64,000 nucleotides of DNA from Puffinus mauretanicus (Eukaryota; Chordata; Aves; Procellariiformes; Procellariidae), in the NCBI GenBank assembly GCA_023333565.1, contig JAJKFH010003571.1, positions 62,001 through 126,000 of the forward strand. Reading direction: 5' to 3'. The position numbers were made by a program, and so were the translations under genes. Every line of letters begins with the position of its first letter. The first letter of the stretch is position 1. Below, one piece after another: positions 12,510 through 24,730 of the stretch. The notes under the pieces were generated by a model that worked only from the letters and a program-made list of their open reading frames with translations, was not told the origin of the DNA and ran no database searches.

Positions 12510-13081
12510 TGTTGTGGTTTAACCCCAGCTGGCAACTAAGCCCCACACAGCCACTCGCTCACTCCCCCCCTGGTGGGATGGGGGAGAGAATTGGAAGAGT
12601 AAAAGTGAGAAAACTCATCGGTTGAGATAAAGACAGTTTAATAGGGAAAGCAAAAGCCATGCACGTAAGCAAAGCAAAACAAGGAATTCATTCCCTGCTT
12701 CCCATCGGCAGGCAGGTGTTCAGCCATCTCCAGGAAAGCAGGGCTCCATCACACCTAACGGTTACTTGGGAAGACAAACGCAATCATTCCAAATGTCCTC
12801 CCCTTCCTTCTTTTTCCCCCAGCTTTATATACTGAGCATGACGTCATATGGTATGGAATACCTCATTGGTCAATTGGGTCAGCTGTCCTGACTGTGCTCC
12901 CTCCCAGCTCTTTGTGCACCTGGCAGAGCATGGGAAGCTAAAAAGTCCTTGACTATAGACTACTTAGCAACAACTAAAACATCAGTGTGTTATCAACATT
13001 ATTCTCATACGAAATCCAAAACGTAGCACTATACCAATTACTAGAAAGAAAATTAACTCTACCCCAGCCAAAACCAGGACA
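12510..13081 (-). mobile_element. Solo LTR of an avian endogenous retrovirus, ERVL-like, subfamily 1
   Basis: A complete 572-bp LTR. On the minus strand it begins TGTCCTGGTTTTGGCTGG and ends AACCACAACA, with canonical TG...CA termini. It is flanked by a perfect 5-bp target-site duplication, GTTAT, at 12505-12509 and 13082-13086. No gag, pol or env sequence lies beside it, so it is a solo LTR left by recombination between two LTRs. It contains a TATA-like ATATAAA and an upstream TGACGTCA palindrome (12824-12846), plus an ATTAAA-type polyadenylation signal. Its middle closely matches the LTR at 28476, including the segment near GCAAGCAAAGCAAAAC-like words, and differs from those at 19103 and 53428. 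The 5-bp duplication fits ERVL; the formal family name would need a repeat library. Confidence 0.93.
12824..12846 (-). promoter_or_regulatory. LTR core promoter: CRE palindrome plus TATA box
   Basis: On the minus strand TGACGTCA (12839-12846), the full consensus cAMP-response element bound by CREB/ATF proteins, lies 8 bp upstream of ATATAAA (12824-12830) with GCTCAG between (GCTCAGT in this copy). The arrangement recurs in the sister LTRs. Promoter activity is inferred and not shown by sequence alone. Confidence 0.65.
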
Positions 13082-13230
13082 GTTATGCTTTTTGGTTTTG
13101 TTTCCTTTTTTTGTAGTTGGTGGAGAGAGACAGACTTCCAAAGGATGATTCATCCTGAACCAGTAGTTATTTCATCATTTCATTGGTGAAATTAATCCTA
13201 CTTTAGATATTTAAATTTCAGATGCAAGTG

Positions 13231-13306
13231 AATAGAATAGAAGAATAGAATAGAATAGAATAGAATAGAATAGAATAGAATAGAATAGAATAGAATAGAA
13301 TAGAAT
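13231..13306 (+). repeat. (TAGAA)n pentanucleotide microsatellite
   Basis: About 15 nearly perfect copies. It lies exactly at the 3' end of the adjacent minus-strand CR1, so it most likely grew out of the CR1 terminal ATTCTAT-type repeat. Confidence 0.93.
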
Positions 13307-13818
13307 ATTTCAGTCGGAAAGGACCTAGTCTAGTCTAACTGCCTGACCAATTCAGGGCTGACCAGAAGTTAAAGCATGTTATTAAGGGCACTGTCGAAAT
13401 GCCTCTTAAACTCTGACAGGCTTCGGGCATCCACCAGCTCTCTAGGAAGACTGTTCAAGTGTTTGCCTACCCTCTCGGTAAAGAAATGCTTCCTAATGTC
13501 CAGTCTGAACCTCCCCTGGTGCAGCTTTGAGCCATTCCCACGCATCCTATCACTGGATCCCAGGGAGAAGAGACCAGCACCTCCATCTCCCCTTCCCCTC
13601 CTCAGGAAGCTGTAGAGAGTAAGGAGGTTACCCCTCAGCATCCTTTTCTCCAAACTAGACAAGCCCAAAGTCCTTAGCTGCTCCTCACAGGACATTCCTT
13701 CCAGCCCTTTCAGCAGCTTTGTTGACCTCCTCTGGATGCATTTGAGTACCTTCACATCCTTCTTCAATTGTGGGGCCCAGAATTGCACACAGTACTCAAG
13801 GTGAGTACTCAAGGTGAG
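13307..13818 (-). mobile_element. CR1 LINE 3' fragment
   Basis: On the minus strand this encodes the C-terminal CR1 ORF2 segment: THLEYCVQFWAPQLKKD, then [42 protein letters not shown] and NSLPRELVDARSLSEFKRHF, ending in the CR1 3' UTR and the TAGAA repeat. The coding frame is unbroken for about 150 codons of homology. The open frame continues upstream to 13983, but the CR1 similarity stops at about 13805-13818, where a 13-bp unit is duplicated. The copy is strongly 5'-truncated and not mobile. Confidence 0.93.
13793..13818 (+). repeat. Perfect 13-bp tandem duplication at the CR1 5' boundary
   Basis: TACTCAAGGTGAG is present at 13793-13805 and again at 13806-13818. The first copy belongs to CR1; the second lies at the point where CR1 similarity ends. 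This may record the 5' joining step of the insertion or a later slippage. Confidence 0.9.
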
Positions 13819-14930
13819 TACTGTGTTAACTGAACTTGAAATGCTTTCTCTGAGTACCCTGGGTCTTTCATTACTTACTGAAGATGAAAGGCACCACCAC
13901 AGAGCTTTTGCATTCTTTTCTCCTTCCATGGAAAGAGAAGTTTCAGTTGGCTGCCTAAAGATATGTAGAATGAATCGACCCAAGTGACTTGTCTAAGTAA
14001 ACTGGAACTATGTAATTCTCACAAGGAATTACACAAAACAGAAACTCAGACTACGATTTCCTAAATTTCCATCTCATGAGGATGAGAATGGTAGTTATTT
14101 ATAAATCAGTCTTAATTTTTTTTTTCAGGATGTTCCTTAGATTTTTGCCTATAAATTAAAATATGGAAATTATTTATCAAATTTACATCTGTGGAAAATT
14201 AGCTGACACACTTTTCACCCATTCATTTTATTTTGGCCAAGTAAGCTATCCTTGATTTAAGCTTATATTGAAGAGTAAATCTGGCTTTCTTGGAATTTTA
14301 TACGCAACTTCCATAAAAAAAACCTGTAATAAATTTAAAAAAAAAATATTAGATGATGCTTCTACACCAGGGAACAAAATTTATACTTACAATAAAGAAA
14401 TATTTCCATGGGAAACTACATTGGGAAACTCAGTATGACCACCTGAACCAGCTGGGCTCCTGGGAGTCTATAAACTCAAGCATGAGCAATAGTAGCCTCC
14501 AGAGCTGTAAGAGCTCTGTAAGATTCAGTCAGTGAGTTGCACTGAGGGATTCACAGATGAGTAACAGCTTCTCCAGAAGAACGTAGTCCTGACATCAGTC
14601 TAGTGGCTTAGAGTTTGTGCAGCCCTACAACAAACTGCAGCAGGAAGGTACTTAGCATTACAAGGTTGTAGCTGGGAATAGGGCTGCATACCTTCTGAGG
14701 AAAGGGAAAAGCAGTCTCTTTATCCTGACATCCTGATCCTTAACCTAGCATTTTCCTATGATCCCCCAAAGGCATCATGCACTTGTAGGTACTAAAGCCT
14801 GCCAGAGATGATCTGAGAACTGAGGTTGAGCCCTCCATTTCCCTTAGAACTACCTGTTTGATTCTCTTCAACTTGGTGTTGTGTACTGAGTCCTAGCCTT
14901 TTGTTCCTCATTCCTCATCCTGTCAGTGGG

Positions 14931-14948
14931 TTAAAAAAAAAAAAAAAA
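14931..14948 (+). repeat. Poly-A run
   Basis: An uninterrupted run of about 18 A's. There is no retroposed sequence I can recognise immediately upstream. Confidence 0.85.
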
Positions 14949-16603
14949 AGTCTTGTAGCTTGTTTGCTTGTTTTCATTCATTTTGAAGGCCCTCTGGAAC
15001 CTTCTGCTTCCGTTACTTATCATCTGGAAAGAAGGGTTCTCCCTGGTTTAGTAATGAGAGCAAACATGATGGGTACTTGTAAGTTTTGGGGGCCTATATT
15101 TGAGAGCTGTAACTGTAGATGGGATTCTTTCTCCTTTTTGCTGGGTAGGTTCTGACTGGTAAATCTGTATTAGACAAAAAATATGCTTGGGAAGGAAGGT
15201 GAAGTACGAAAGGAGAAAAGTCACATATGCCTTATCAAAACCACCTTTTCACAGCGTCTCAACTTTGTAAGTTTTCCACAAGAGGTAGAAAAATAATAAT
15301 CAGATATTCTTCCCATGAGATATTGAATATTCTGTAACTCAAGGGAGATCCACTAGAAGAAAATAAGCCCTAATGAGGAATGTTAAAGAGAAAGGAAACA
15401 GAAAAATATGGAAGCTGGGTCATTTCTGTAATAATTGGATATGTTCATTTCAGATAGACTGTTGTGTGACCAACCTTTTCTTTTATCTACCTTTGTATGA
15501 ACTGTCTTGTAAACAAGATAAATGATGCACAATAAACATAACAGCCTCATATAAACCTTCTCAAAATTAATCTCTAACAACCTTACCCTTCTCTAGTTAG
15601 GGGCAGATATTTAGTACTTGATAATTGAAATTTATTTTGTCAATAAAACTTTACTGCTAATTTTTAATTTATACTGAATATATAATACTCTCAAGTTAGC
15701 AGTCTTTGTCACTGGGAAATATTTCATACAGACTAAATATAGTCTAAATGACATAATGCTATTCATTTAATTTCAATTATTATTAAAGCTTGCTTAGTTA
15801 ATCCATCTGCTATGTCCTTTATGCACTGTATTTCATGAATTCATTCAGAAATGGCTGTATGAAGTGGTCTAAGTAGACAATGAATCAGAAAAGAACTCTT
15901 GTCCTATACCTACAAGTCTCTCAAACTGTCAAAGTGGGTAAAGCAAGTAATTAGTCATTAACTGTAAAAGGAACCTATTTTCCCACTACCATATCTTTAG
16001 GTAGAATTAGTAGATACTTAAGAAATTATAATCTCTAATCTTTGCAATAATGAGAATTTCTAGGAAATCTGAATTTTTTCCAAGGAAATAGTCTATAAGT
16101 ACTATAGGGTTGAATTGTTCGGTCTCAGATGTTTAAATTTCTTGTAAGTATAACATCGATGCAGCAAAATTGGAAAAAAACCCAAAATCTTATATTCAAT
16201 CCCTCCAACAAAAAGATATGGGTTAGTAGATCCCATTATCATTATGGTATTAATATTCCCCTGTCAACAGATAGAAAGGCCCATTAAATCCACAATAGTC
16301 CAGCAGTAAAACACATTTAGTACCACCAAGTAGGATCTTGCTGAAAATTATTCTCACACCGTAAATTCTTCACTCTTCCGAAGGGATGTAAACTCCAATG
16401 TACAGTGCAATGCATTCACTTAATGAAAGAAAAATTAATTTTCCAGCAATGCTGTCATTCTCTTAATCTTTCAGATCTGAGCGACCTGACATGCAGAAGG
16501 TTTGAGCTACCCTCAGTTTTTATTCTGTGGATCGAAGATGTTCATGCTCAGCAAATTATATGTTAAACCACTTTCTTTTTAGGAAAAGAAAGGAAAAACC
16601 TAC

Positions 16604-16651
16604 AAAAAAAAAAAAATTCAACCACCCTCCTGACCAAAAAAAAAAAAAACT
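16604..16651 (+). repeat. Two adjacent A-rich tracts
   Basis: Two poly-A runs of 12 or more are separated by about 20 bp of C-rich sequence. They create artificial lysine- or phenylalanine-rich frames on both strands. Confidence 0.75.
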
Positions 16652-17914
16652 CCACACACCAAAAATCATAACAATCCAAACATGGATTATGACTGCAAAA
16701 TTATCCCCTGGTAATAATCTCAATATAAAACCAATTAAACTGTTATTTGGATCTAACTTTACCAATTCTATAGGATGAAAATTCACTTTCCTACCTATAA
16801 ATGTCACTTTGTAATCAGCTTCTTGGTAGTTTCTTTCACTGTTTAGAAATGTTGAGTAACTCTTATGCTACTTACAGTTTAACTAAATACATTGATCCAC
16901 ACTATTCCTCTGTTCTATTGGAATACGATTTTTTTTTAAGTTCTCCTAGGACAAAAACTTCATTACCTCGCAGTGATTACCTAGATACTACCAGTGTATG
17001 CTAGTAGTCTAAACCTAATTCACAAAGAATGTGGGTTTGTTTCTGCCTGAGGCCATGCAAGCCAGTTTTGCAGCATGAGTTTTTAAAAGTAAAGGTCCAC
17101 GATATCAAGAGGGGACCACCCCAATCAGTTGTTCAAAGAATGTAAATTTCTAAGCCATGGGCCAGAACCTCAGATCCTTTCCATTACATAATACTGATCG
17201 CTGGACTAAACACCTCTGAGGGTTTGTCCTAACATTCATACCCATTCTTGGCTCTGCTGTAGGGCTCAGAGTCATGATGGAGAATAAGTACAGTGGGAAA
17301 CTGGACAGAAACACTGACACTTCTGTAGGCAGAAATTTGAACTGCTCAGAAGCTGCTGCAACAATCAGGTCACAGGCTAGAAAGGTAGCAGAAAACTATT
17401 TAAATGTCTTCTCCAGAGTATAACGATCACCACTTTGACACATCCGAGCATCTGGAGCATTATGGATAAAAATGCTTACACCAGTAGCAGTTGAGAAAAC
17501 ACCGAACACTGCTATATATATGGTTGTTAAAAACGAAGTCAGGAAAAACTAGTTTTGCAGAGTTGAAACAATTAAAGAGATTTTTTCTAAATAAAATACA
17601 AATAAGTTCAGTGTATAAAACAAATATTAATTATTACATTATTAATTGCTAATTGTGATGATAATTTCCAAACAGTATAAAGATTATGACTCTGTGTAAT
17701 GAAGTATTGGCATAATATAGAGATACTATCTGTCCCAGATCTTTCCTGGTCCAAGATTGTGACGCTAGAAAACAAATGAGAAAGGAGAGAAAATGACAGA
17801 AAATCAAATTAATAACAGAAGCAGTACTTCTTAGTTTTAAAATATTAATCATTACTGTGGTCTTGATAATCTCAGGTATCCTATAGTCTCAATGGTTTTA
17901 GAGGAGGTAAAATA

Positions 17915-17939
17915 TTATTTATTTATTATAAATAAATAA
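17915..17939. repeat. AT-only inverted repeat, 12-bp arms and 1-nt centre
   Basis: TTATTTATTTAT, a single T, then the exact reverse complement. It is made wholly of A and T and probably arose as a TTTA simple repeat. Confidence 0.85.
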
Positions 17940-18185
17940 GATAACATACATCTTTGAACACTGAAATCTGAGAGGGACAATATCATATGTTGTAAACCAG
18001 TTGGCATATCCCAAATTAACTGAGAATTATGTTCAGCAAATTACAAATTTCCAGTTGGTAAGGAATAATGAATATTAATGTAAGCATGTGGAAAAAAAAA
18101 AAAAGAAAAAAATTAGAAGCTAGGATTAAATTATTGCTTATAAAATGTCTTATTGCTTAGAAGACTACATGGCACGTTAATTCCT

Positions 18186-18476
18186 ATGAATCACAGAATG
18201 GTTGAGGCTGGAAGGGACCTCCAGAGGTCATCTTGCCCAAACCCCTGCTCAAGCAGGGCCACCCAGAACCCCTTGAACAGGACCATGTCCAGACGGCCTT
18301 TGAATATCTCCAAGGATGGAGACTCCACAACCTCCCTGGGCAACCTGTGCCAGTGCTTAGCCACTCTCACAGTGAAAAAGTGTTTCCTGATGTTCAGACA
18401 AATCCTCTCGTGTTTCGGTTTGTGCCCATTGCCTCTGGTCCTGTCACTGGGCACCACTGAAAAGACCCTGCCTCAG
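18186..18476 (-). mobile_element. CR1 LINE 3' fragment, 291 bp
   Basis: The left end carries the CR1 3' signature AATCACAGAATGGTTGAGG, and the copy runs to the end of the ORF2 C-terminus. The minus frame reads DRTRGNGHKP, LNIRKHFFTVRVAKHWHRLPREVVESPSLEIFK, typical CR1 C-terminal sequence with a few changes. It is 5'-truncated near 18476. No terminal octamer array remains beyond one or two units. Confidence 0.93.
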
Positions 18477-19097
18477 AAAGGACTATAGATATTGTTAAAG
18501 CTGAAATAATACAAACAGCTTTTAAGGTAAAATCACAACGCACTCAAAACCAGAACCTTTCTAGCCAGAAAAGAGCTTTTCACAGATGCTTCATATTATA
18601 TGTATCATCTGAGCAGAAAAATGCATGTCGTTATAGCGGTGCTTCAGGCCGTTTCAGAGTAGGGTTGGAGGAGGAGCCATTCTTCTATTAACTATAGAAT
18701 AAAATGGCTGTTATCAAGAGTCATGAGGTTTTAGTCTGTGTTAAATGAGCTTGAAATTCATGTAAAGTGCTAAAAATTAACAAGAATGGAGAAAGAACTT
18801 TTTAATTATTACAGAACAAAATACAACACTAGAGTTGTAAAAATATAGTTCTCCACTTTGATTCACCAAGATGACTCATTCTAATAATGGAGCGATTTAT
18901 TTTGGGACCTAAAATGTAGTTCAGTCTGCATGTAGTTCAGCCCATGCAGCTCTAGTTTAGACTATGCATTACTTGTTATTGTAATATTTCAGAACCTTTC
19001 TTTTACATATGCCAGAATGGTTGTTAATTGTAATGGCAATGTGATGTTGTGAGCACCTGTACTTATGACATGGCTAAAACCCAATTTATTTCTCAGG
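18477..19097. other. AT-rich spacer, nothing recognised
   Basis: About 620 bp between a CR1 fragment and the plus-strand LTR. I see no gene, repeat array or conserved motif in it. Confidence 0.6.
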
Positions 19098-19102
19098 GAT
19101 CA

Positions 19103-19658
19103 TGTCCTGGTTTCAGCTGGAATAGAGTAAATTTTCTTTCTAGTAGCTGGTATAGTGCTGTGCTTTGGATTTAGGATGAGAATAATGTTGATAATACAGG
19201 GATGTTTTCATTATTGCTGAGCAGTGCTTACACAGAGTCAAGGCCTTTTCTGCTCCTCACCCCACCCCATCAGCAAGTAGGCTGGGGGTGCACAAGGAGT
19301 TGGGAGGGGACACAGCTGGGACAGCTGACCCCAGCTGACCAACGGGATATTCCATACCATATGATGTCATGCTCAGCATATAAACTAGGGGAAAAGTTGG
19401 CCGGGGATCCGCTGCTTGGGAACTGGCTGAGCGTCAGTCAGTAGGTGGTGAGTAATTGCATCGTGCATTACTTGTTTTGTATATTCTTTTACCATTATTA
19501 TTATTATTTTCCCTTTCTTTTCTGTCCTATTAAATTGCCTTTATCTCAACCCACAAGTTTTACCTTTTTTTTTTTATTTATTTTCTCCTCATCCCACTGC
19601 GGGGGAGTGAGCGAACAGCTGTGTGGTGTTTAGCTGCCTGCTGGGTTAAACCACAACA
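19103..19658 (+). mobile_element. Solo LTR of the same avian ERV family, plus strand, subfamily 2
   Basis: A complete 556-bp LTR from TGTCCTGGTTTCAGCTGG to AACCACAACA. The flanking pentamers are GATCA (19098-19102) and GATCG (19659-19663), a target duplication with one transition at a CpG. It contains a CRE-like TGATGTCA and TATA box (19362-19384), a short ATT repeat (19494-19510) and ATTAAA (19529-19534) as a likely polyadenylation signal, setting a plausible R/U5 boundary. No internal retroviral sequence flanks it. Its central part matches the LTR at 53428 better than those at 12510 and 28476. It is the only complete copy in this orientation. Confidence 0.93.
19362..19384 (+). promoter_or_regulatory. 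LTR core promoter with a decayed CRE
   Basis: TGATGTCA at 19362-19369 is the CRE palindrome of the sister LTRs with its central CpG changed to TpG. ATATAAA follows at 19378-19384. The change is what deamination of a methylated CpG would produce, and it should weaken CREB/ATF binding. Confidence 0.6.
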
Positions 19659-22600
19659 GATCGTCATCAAAACAGTCTGTTAATAATACCTTACAGTCAT
19701 GAGCAATGGAGACAACAGATTTATTTTTAAATGTGAAGTCACAGAAATAATATAGGTAGGATTAAAAAGTAATTTTTGAAAAGCTAACATTTCTCACCAC
19801 TCAGGAAAAAAAACAGCTAACAAGTGATAGAACACTAAAATTCTATTTGTTATGAGCTATGATTAAGTATGGTTTGATGATAAAATAAGTACTACTGTTT
19901 GTTGCCTTTACATGCCATATCCACTAATTTTCACAGACTTTCAGAGAGCAAGCGTGACATTACAGATAAATATGATTCATAAGAATGATTTTTTAATGAA
20001 GCCCTAATTCATTTATTAGTCAAGAGAATAAAGTATGCTCCATAAATAGCATTGTCCAGAGTTTTCAATCTAGGCAATCAAAGAAGTGTTGGGGGTTTTT
20101 GCTGTATATCATTGAGTCTGGAATCACTTTTTCAGCTTGAATGCCTTTGTAATGGTAGATGCAAACTGCATGCACATTAAAAAATCCTGAGGATAATGAG
20201 TCTGCTAAAGAAGATCCTTTTGATATGTTACAGAAGTAAAGCATCAGCAACAGATACTACATGAAAAGTCAGTGTTTACACTGACTTAACTGACTATATA
20301 AGTGACAGCATGGTACAACGGAAAATTGTTCTATGTTGAATTTTAATGGGAGAAAAAGAAATGAGACTCCAAACACCATTTGAATATGGTTCACATCTCT
20401 TCTCTGAACTCGATGATCCTAAAATCAGAAGATATCACAGGAAAAATATCTTGCAAACAGATCTTAATGCATTGAAAGAGGTACTGCAAAAGACCCAAAA
20501 AACATCAAGAGTGTCCATGCAGAAGAGCACTAGCTAGTCTGTCATAACTTTATGTGTATATAGGACAGAGAAAGTGTCCCCATGAATGCACCTACATGTG
20601 TAAGAGAGAAGCAGAAATTTTTACAACTTTCCAAATAAAGTCTTTGCTTTATTATTTTTAAATGATCCTTTTACTGCCAGTTTTCTTATAGATATGAACT
20701 ATATGAATGAAGTATTATTCATTTCTAATTGGTCATAAGTGGAAAACATAGAGGAACAAAGACAATAATTATAGGGTGAGTTTTAATTTGCTGATATGTT
20801 TAGAAACTTAGTATATGTTGGTAACAATTCTCTATCACAGCAAGATAGCAGAAATCCATCGAAATACAGCGCTTCAAACTGAGCCAGCCACAGATAAGTG
20901 GGGCTCTTGCAGACATACAACTCTTCAAAGTCCTTAATGGTATATGCAGTTTGTATCATTCAGTGTCAAATAGTTTTCACAGATCCTGGAATCACAGGAA
21001 GCTGGATTCATTGTCTTTGCGTATTAAAATGTATGCTAAAACAGTTAGTCCCCCACATCAATTAGATAATACAGTGCCAAAAATAGATAGCTAAAATATC
21101 TTTAAAAATATAAGCTCTGTGTGATTTTGAAAACTCAACCCCACATGTAATTAGCTGAGTATAATCAAAGTTCAGATTCAAATCTCATAGCTTCTGCCTT
21201 TTTTTCTTTAACCAACAGTAAAATATCTGTTTCAAAATTTATCATTGTTAAGAATCCCTGCTGACTGTCAGAGGAGGTAACAATGTGTAATTCCCAGCAA
21301 AGAGTTATGCTTTCCACATTTCAGCTATCTGAAGGAGAGCCAGATCTAGGTTGTATAAATAATTAGGAACACAGACATGATAGAATCATAACAAAGCATA
21401 TGAGCATTTGTTTGCTAATGATTGATGAGAGGAGGTATACTGCAGAGAGTACCATGCTTTGTCAGGATGAATTGCTTTTTCTTTCATGAGCATTTATTTT
21501 TTGAATCTATTGTGATATTAAAATGTAATATCATTCATCTGAATGGCCTCATTTAAAATAAGGTGCATGTAATCTATCCTGGGAATAAACAAGCTAAATT
21601 TAGGTTGAAAGGCCAGGGAGATATGAACGCAGGTGATGGAAAACTGCTGAAAAATTCTGCTCAGCTGACAATTTATTTCTAATTCTGTTTTTTATTGTTA
21701 TCAACAACAAAAAGAGACTTAGAGGGACTTCTTTGCTTCACTACCTAGTTTTGTTAAATAGGACTTAGGGCTACTACTGAAATTTTTATAAAAATCCATC
21801 TATGTGTCATCTTGAAAAAATAGGTTTGAAATCTTTAAAGAAAGAATGAATGTATCTTTAAATGATCTGCTCAATCATAGTGTTGGAGCTGGGCATTCTG
21901 TACTGATAGAAGTACAGAATCATAAAAGGTAGCAGGTCCAGAAGAAGTAGCAACGGATTTAATACCTCACTCGCTTGTTAAATTCTATGACCCCTGTTAT
22001 TCAGGTCAGAATACGTGCTTTCAAAAGTGTACCAAATCAAAGTTAGAAATGAAATCCAGGGCATCTGAATTTTTTTACTCTCTGGACAGTGCAGAAACTT
22101 TATGCTCTTAACAACAACTAAGAAAAAGAAAACATAAGACATTTTCTTGACCAAGGAACAGTCATTCTTTGGGATTCCACTTGACTTGCCAGAAATGAAA
22201 GTAGAATAAAATATTTAAAACCTGGAGACTGAAATAGCAACTGTCTTTTGAAATTGGCTGTTGTAAGTACATATAGATACAACAGTAAGCAGAGTCGTAC
22301 ATCTTGATTCAAACCAGCAGTACTTAAACTTAGAAGTTATTTAAATTCCACAAAACCTGACTTTCACCTTTGAACATTCCCATAGAAAGAAAAATAAGTG
22401 CAAAACATATCCCATTAAAGCTTCTTTAGAGTCCATATACAGAAATAACCACTAAGACCTTCCTAAATATTTAGAACATAAGAAATTAATGGACAACTTA
22501 AACGACACAGGTTCTGACTGAAAAATTCTTGTATAACTATTCAGACTGAATTCTAAAGTAACTAATTTAAGCATCTAAAATTTAAGTGCCTCACCTGAGC

Positions 22601-22870
22601 AAAAAGGGGACAGTGAAGGTCATTTTCCTAAGGCACAGACTGAAAGTCAGTATGCAGCAAATGGAGAGCAGCACATATCTTTGGCAATTTCTTGTGTACT
22701 GACCTACAAGGATTTCCACCACCCTGGGCTGATCTGAGGGACCACGAAGAAACAGCTGATGCTGATGAAGCTGATGCTTCATAAACCTGGAAGTATTACA
22801 GTATAACAGTAAGAACCTTCATGCCAGATGTAGGATATTGGGATTTTCTAAACTAATAATCTAGTACTAG

Positions 22871-22936
22871 CAGGAGGAAAAAAAGAAAAAGAAAAAAAGG
22901 AAAAAAAAAAAAAAAGAAAAAAAAAAAAAAAGAAAC
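22871..22936 (+). repeat. A-rich (A/G) low-complexity tract
   Basis: About 65 bp of A's with scattered G's. It could be an old poly-A tail that has been expanded and interrupted; nothing retroposed is recognisable next to it. Confidence 0.85.
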
Positions 22937-24115
22937 CAAACCTTGTCCTCAAGAAATACGAGGCTAAATGATAATTTTTGCTAGGCCTTAGTATAATCAG
23001 GGAGGAAAGAAGGCGGCGGCATATATTTATTTACATAAAGGTTTTGTACCCTGTAACAGAGAGCTCCCAGTTTGCACCCAGGCAATCCACAGATTCACAG
23101 ACATGCTGGCTGAAGCAGGCGGTCAGATCCAAAGCTGTAAGGGTTAAACAGTAAAGTTGGCCCAACCATGCCTAAGGGTGAGTTGGGCAGGAGCTGTTAG
23201 CAATGAAGATGAGTAAATGGGCTTGATCAGCAGTTAATCTCAATTCTGAATCAATTGGACACTTTCAAGCTCAGGGACTGCAGTGCCTCTGACAGGCGTG
23301 GGATGGCAATGCATCCCCTGTACCTAGGGAGAGAGACAGGAAGATCTGGTAGCTCTTGCTGATCCTGCCCTCGGTAAGAATTCTAAGGTAATGGCTCTCT
23401 GGAAACCCTTTGGGTACCAGAAGCAGCCATCTACTATCCCCAACTCAGCCCAAGATTAACAGCAATCTGTTAATCACTGCTGGCAGTGCTCCAAAGTTTT
23501 TTAACTTAAGAGCCCTGTTTTGTTAACGTGTGTAAGTCTAAAAAGACTCTGGAAGAATCGATGTAAATTTTTCAAATAAATATGAGGTCTACACATAGCA
23601 AAAGGGGAGTGAACAAGAGAGAGAAAGAAAAGGAGAAAGGAAGGAAAGCACACAGGTCCAAACCCGACACCAGGGACCTTGACTCCACTCACCACAATAC
23701 TTAAGGACAGGTATAAGTGTCCTCACTTTACTCATATGAGAAAGTGAAGCGCTCGCTTTCCCACCCACACTCTCTCACACTCTTCCTTTTGCTTTTCCTA
23801 ATGCTCTCAGAGACATCTATCTTTAGTCAGTCATCCCTGCTGTAATTTTCCTTAAATTGACACTGAATAATCTTCCAGATTCCAGGGGACGCCTTTGTCA
23901 GAGGAATTACTGGGATATAGTCCCTGTTTAATGAAATTGAGAGTCTCTAAGTGAATAAGGACTGACTAAAGATATGATTCTTTGCTCATAGTAGAAATCC
24001 TGTTATACCAGCAACAATTTTTAGGATACCTTATAACCAAATATGTATGATAGTACATTCCTGTGCCCGTATTTTATTTTCTGTCAAAAAAGACTCTGAA
24101 TTTATGAAAATTGTA

Positions 24116-24152
24116 GCGCGCGTGCGTGTGTATGTGTGCATGTGTGTGTGTG
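24116..24152 (+). repeat. Imperfect (GT)n / (GC)n alternating purine-pyrimidine tract
   Basis: A 37-bp tract starting GCGCGCGTGCGTGTG and ending in pure TG. Alternating purine-pyrimidine DNA of this kind favours the left-handed Z form. Confidence 0.85.
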
Positions 24153-24730
24153 ACTCACTGGGAATGGAGACCTTAGCCTGTCCTCAACATTAGAGGACAC
24201 TTCAACTGATTTCCCCAAATCAGTTTCATTTTTGCACTCTGAGTGCACATGAGGCTCTCTGTCACCTGCAAAAGCTTTATACATAACAGTATAGCTTTAC
24301 TTACGGTATAGTGCTCTAAAAGCTAGCTTTAACGTGGAGCTTATTTCTGAGTAGAGCACCTTTGATATTTTCTGAAATTTTGGGAACTGAATGGGAGTAG
24401 GAAAAAGTTTCCTCATATATATCAGGCATAGGTGGCAAGATTTGGTAGCAGGAGCTGCAGGATGCCCTGTGTGGGACAAGGCCATGAACTACCCTGTGCC
24501 AGCCACAACGAGATCCAGACAGCTCTGAAATGAATGAAGACAACCCAACACCCACCAAAACTTAAACCAAAGAGACGAGCATGTGGTGCCTCTGCTGAGT
24601 GGTAGCTGCCAGGGTAAGACACATGTGAGGAGACAAGGGAGGAGGAAATGGAGGAGATCATCCCCATATGGATGGGGACATTGTTGAAGGTATGGTTGGA
24701 GATGTGCTCTTGGAAGAAGAGGCTCCAAGG

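Larger units (their letters stand above)
13819..18185. other. AT-rich non-coding sequence
   Basis: No gene or clear transposon was recognised. It holds a poly-A run at 14931-14948, A-rich tracts at 16604-16651 and an AT-rich inverted repeat at 17915. Opposed open frames at 16527-16807 overlap on both strands across the A-rich tracts and look spurious. Confidence 0.6.

Noticed and set aside
16527..16807. Overlapping 83-codon frames on opposite strands
   Set aside because: Both cross poly-A tracts and lack any domain.
23080..23480. GC-richer block starting near TGTAAGGGTTAAACA as another LTR
   Set aside because: No matching CA end with a target duplication could be found.
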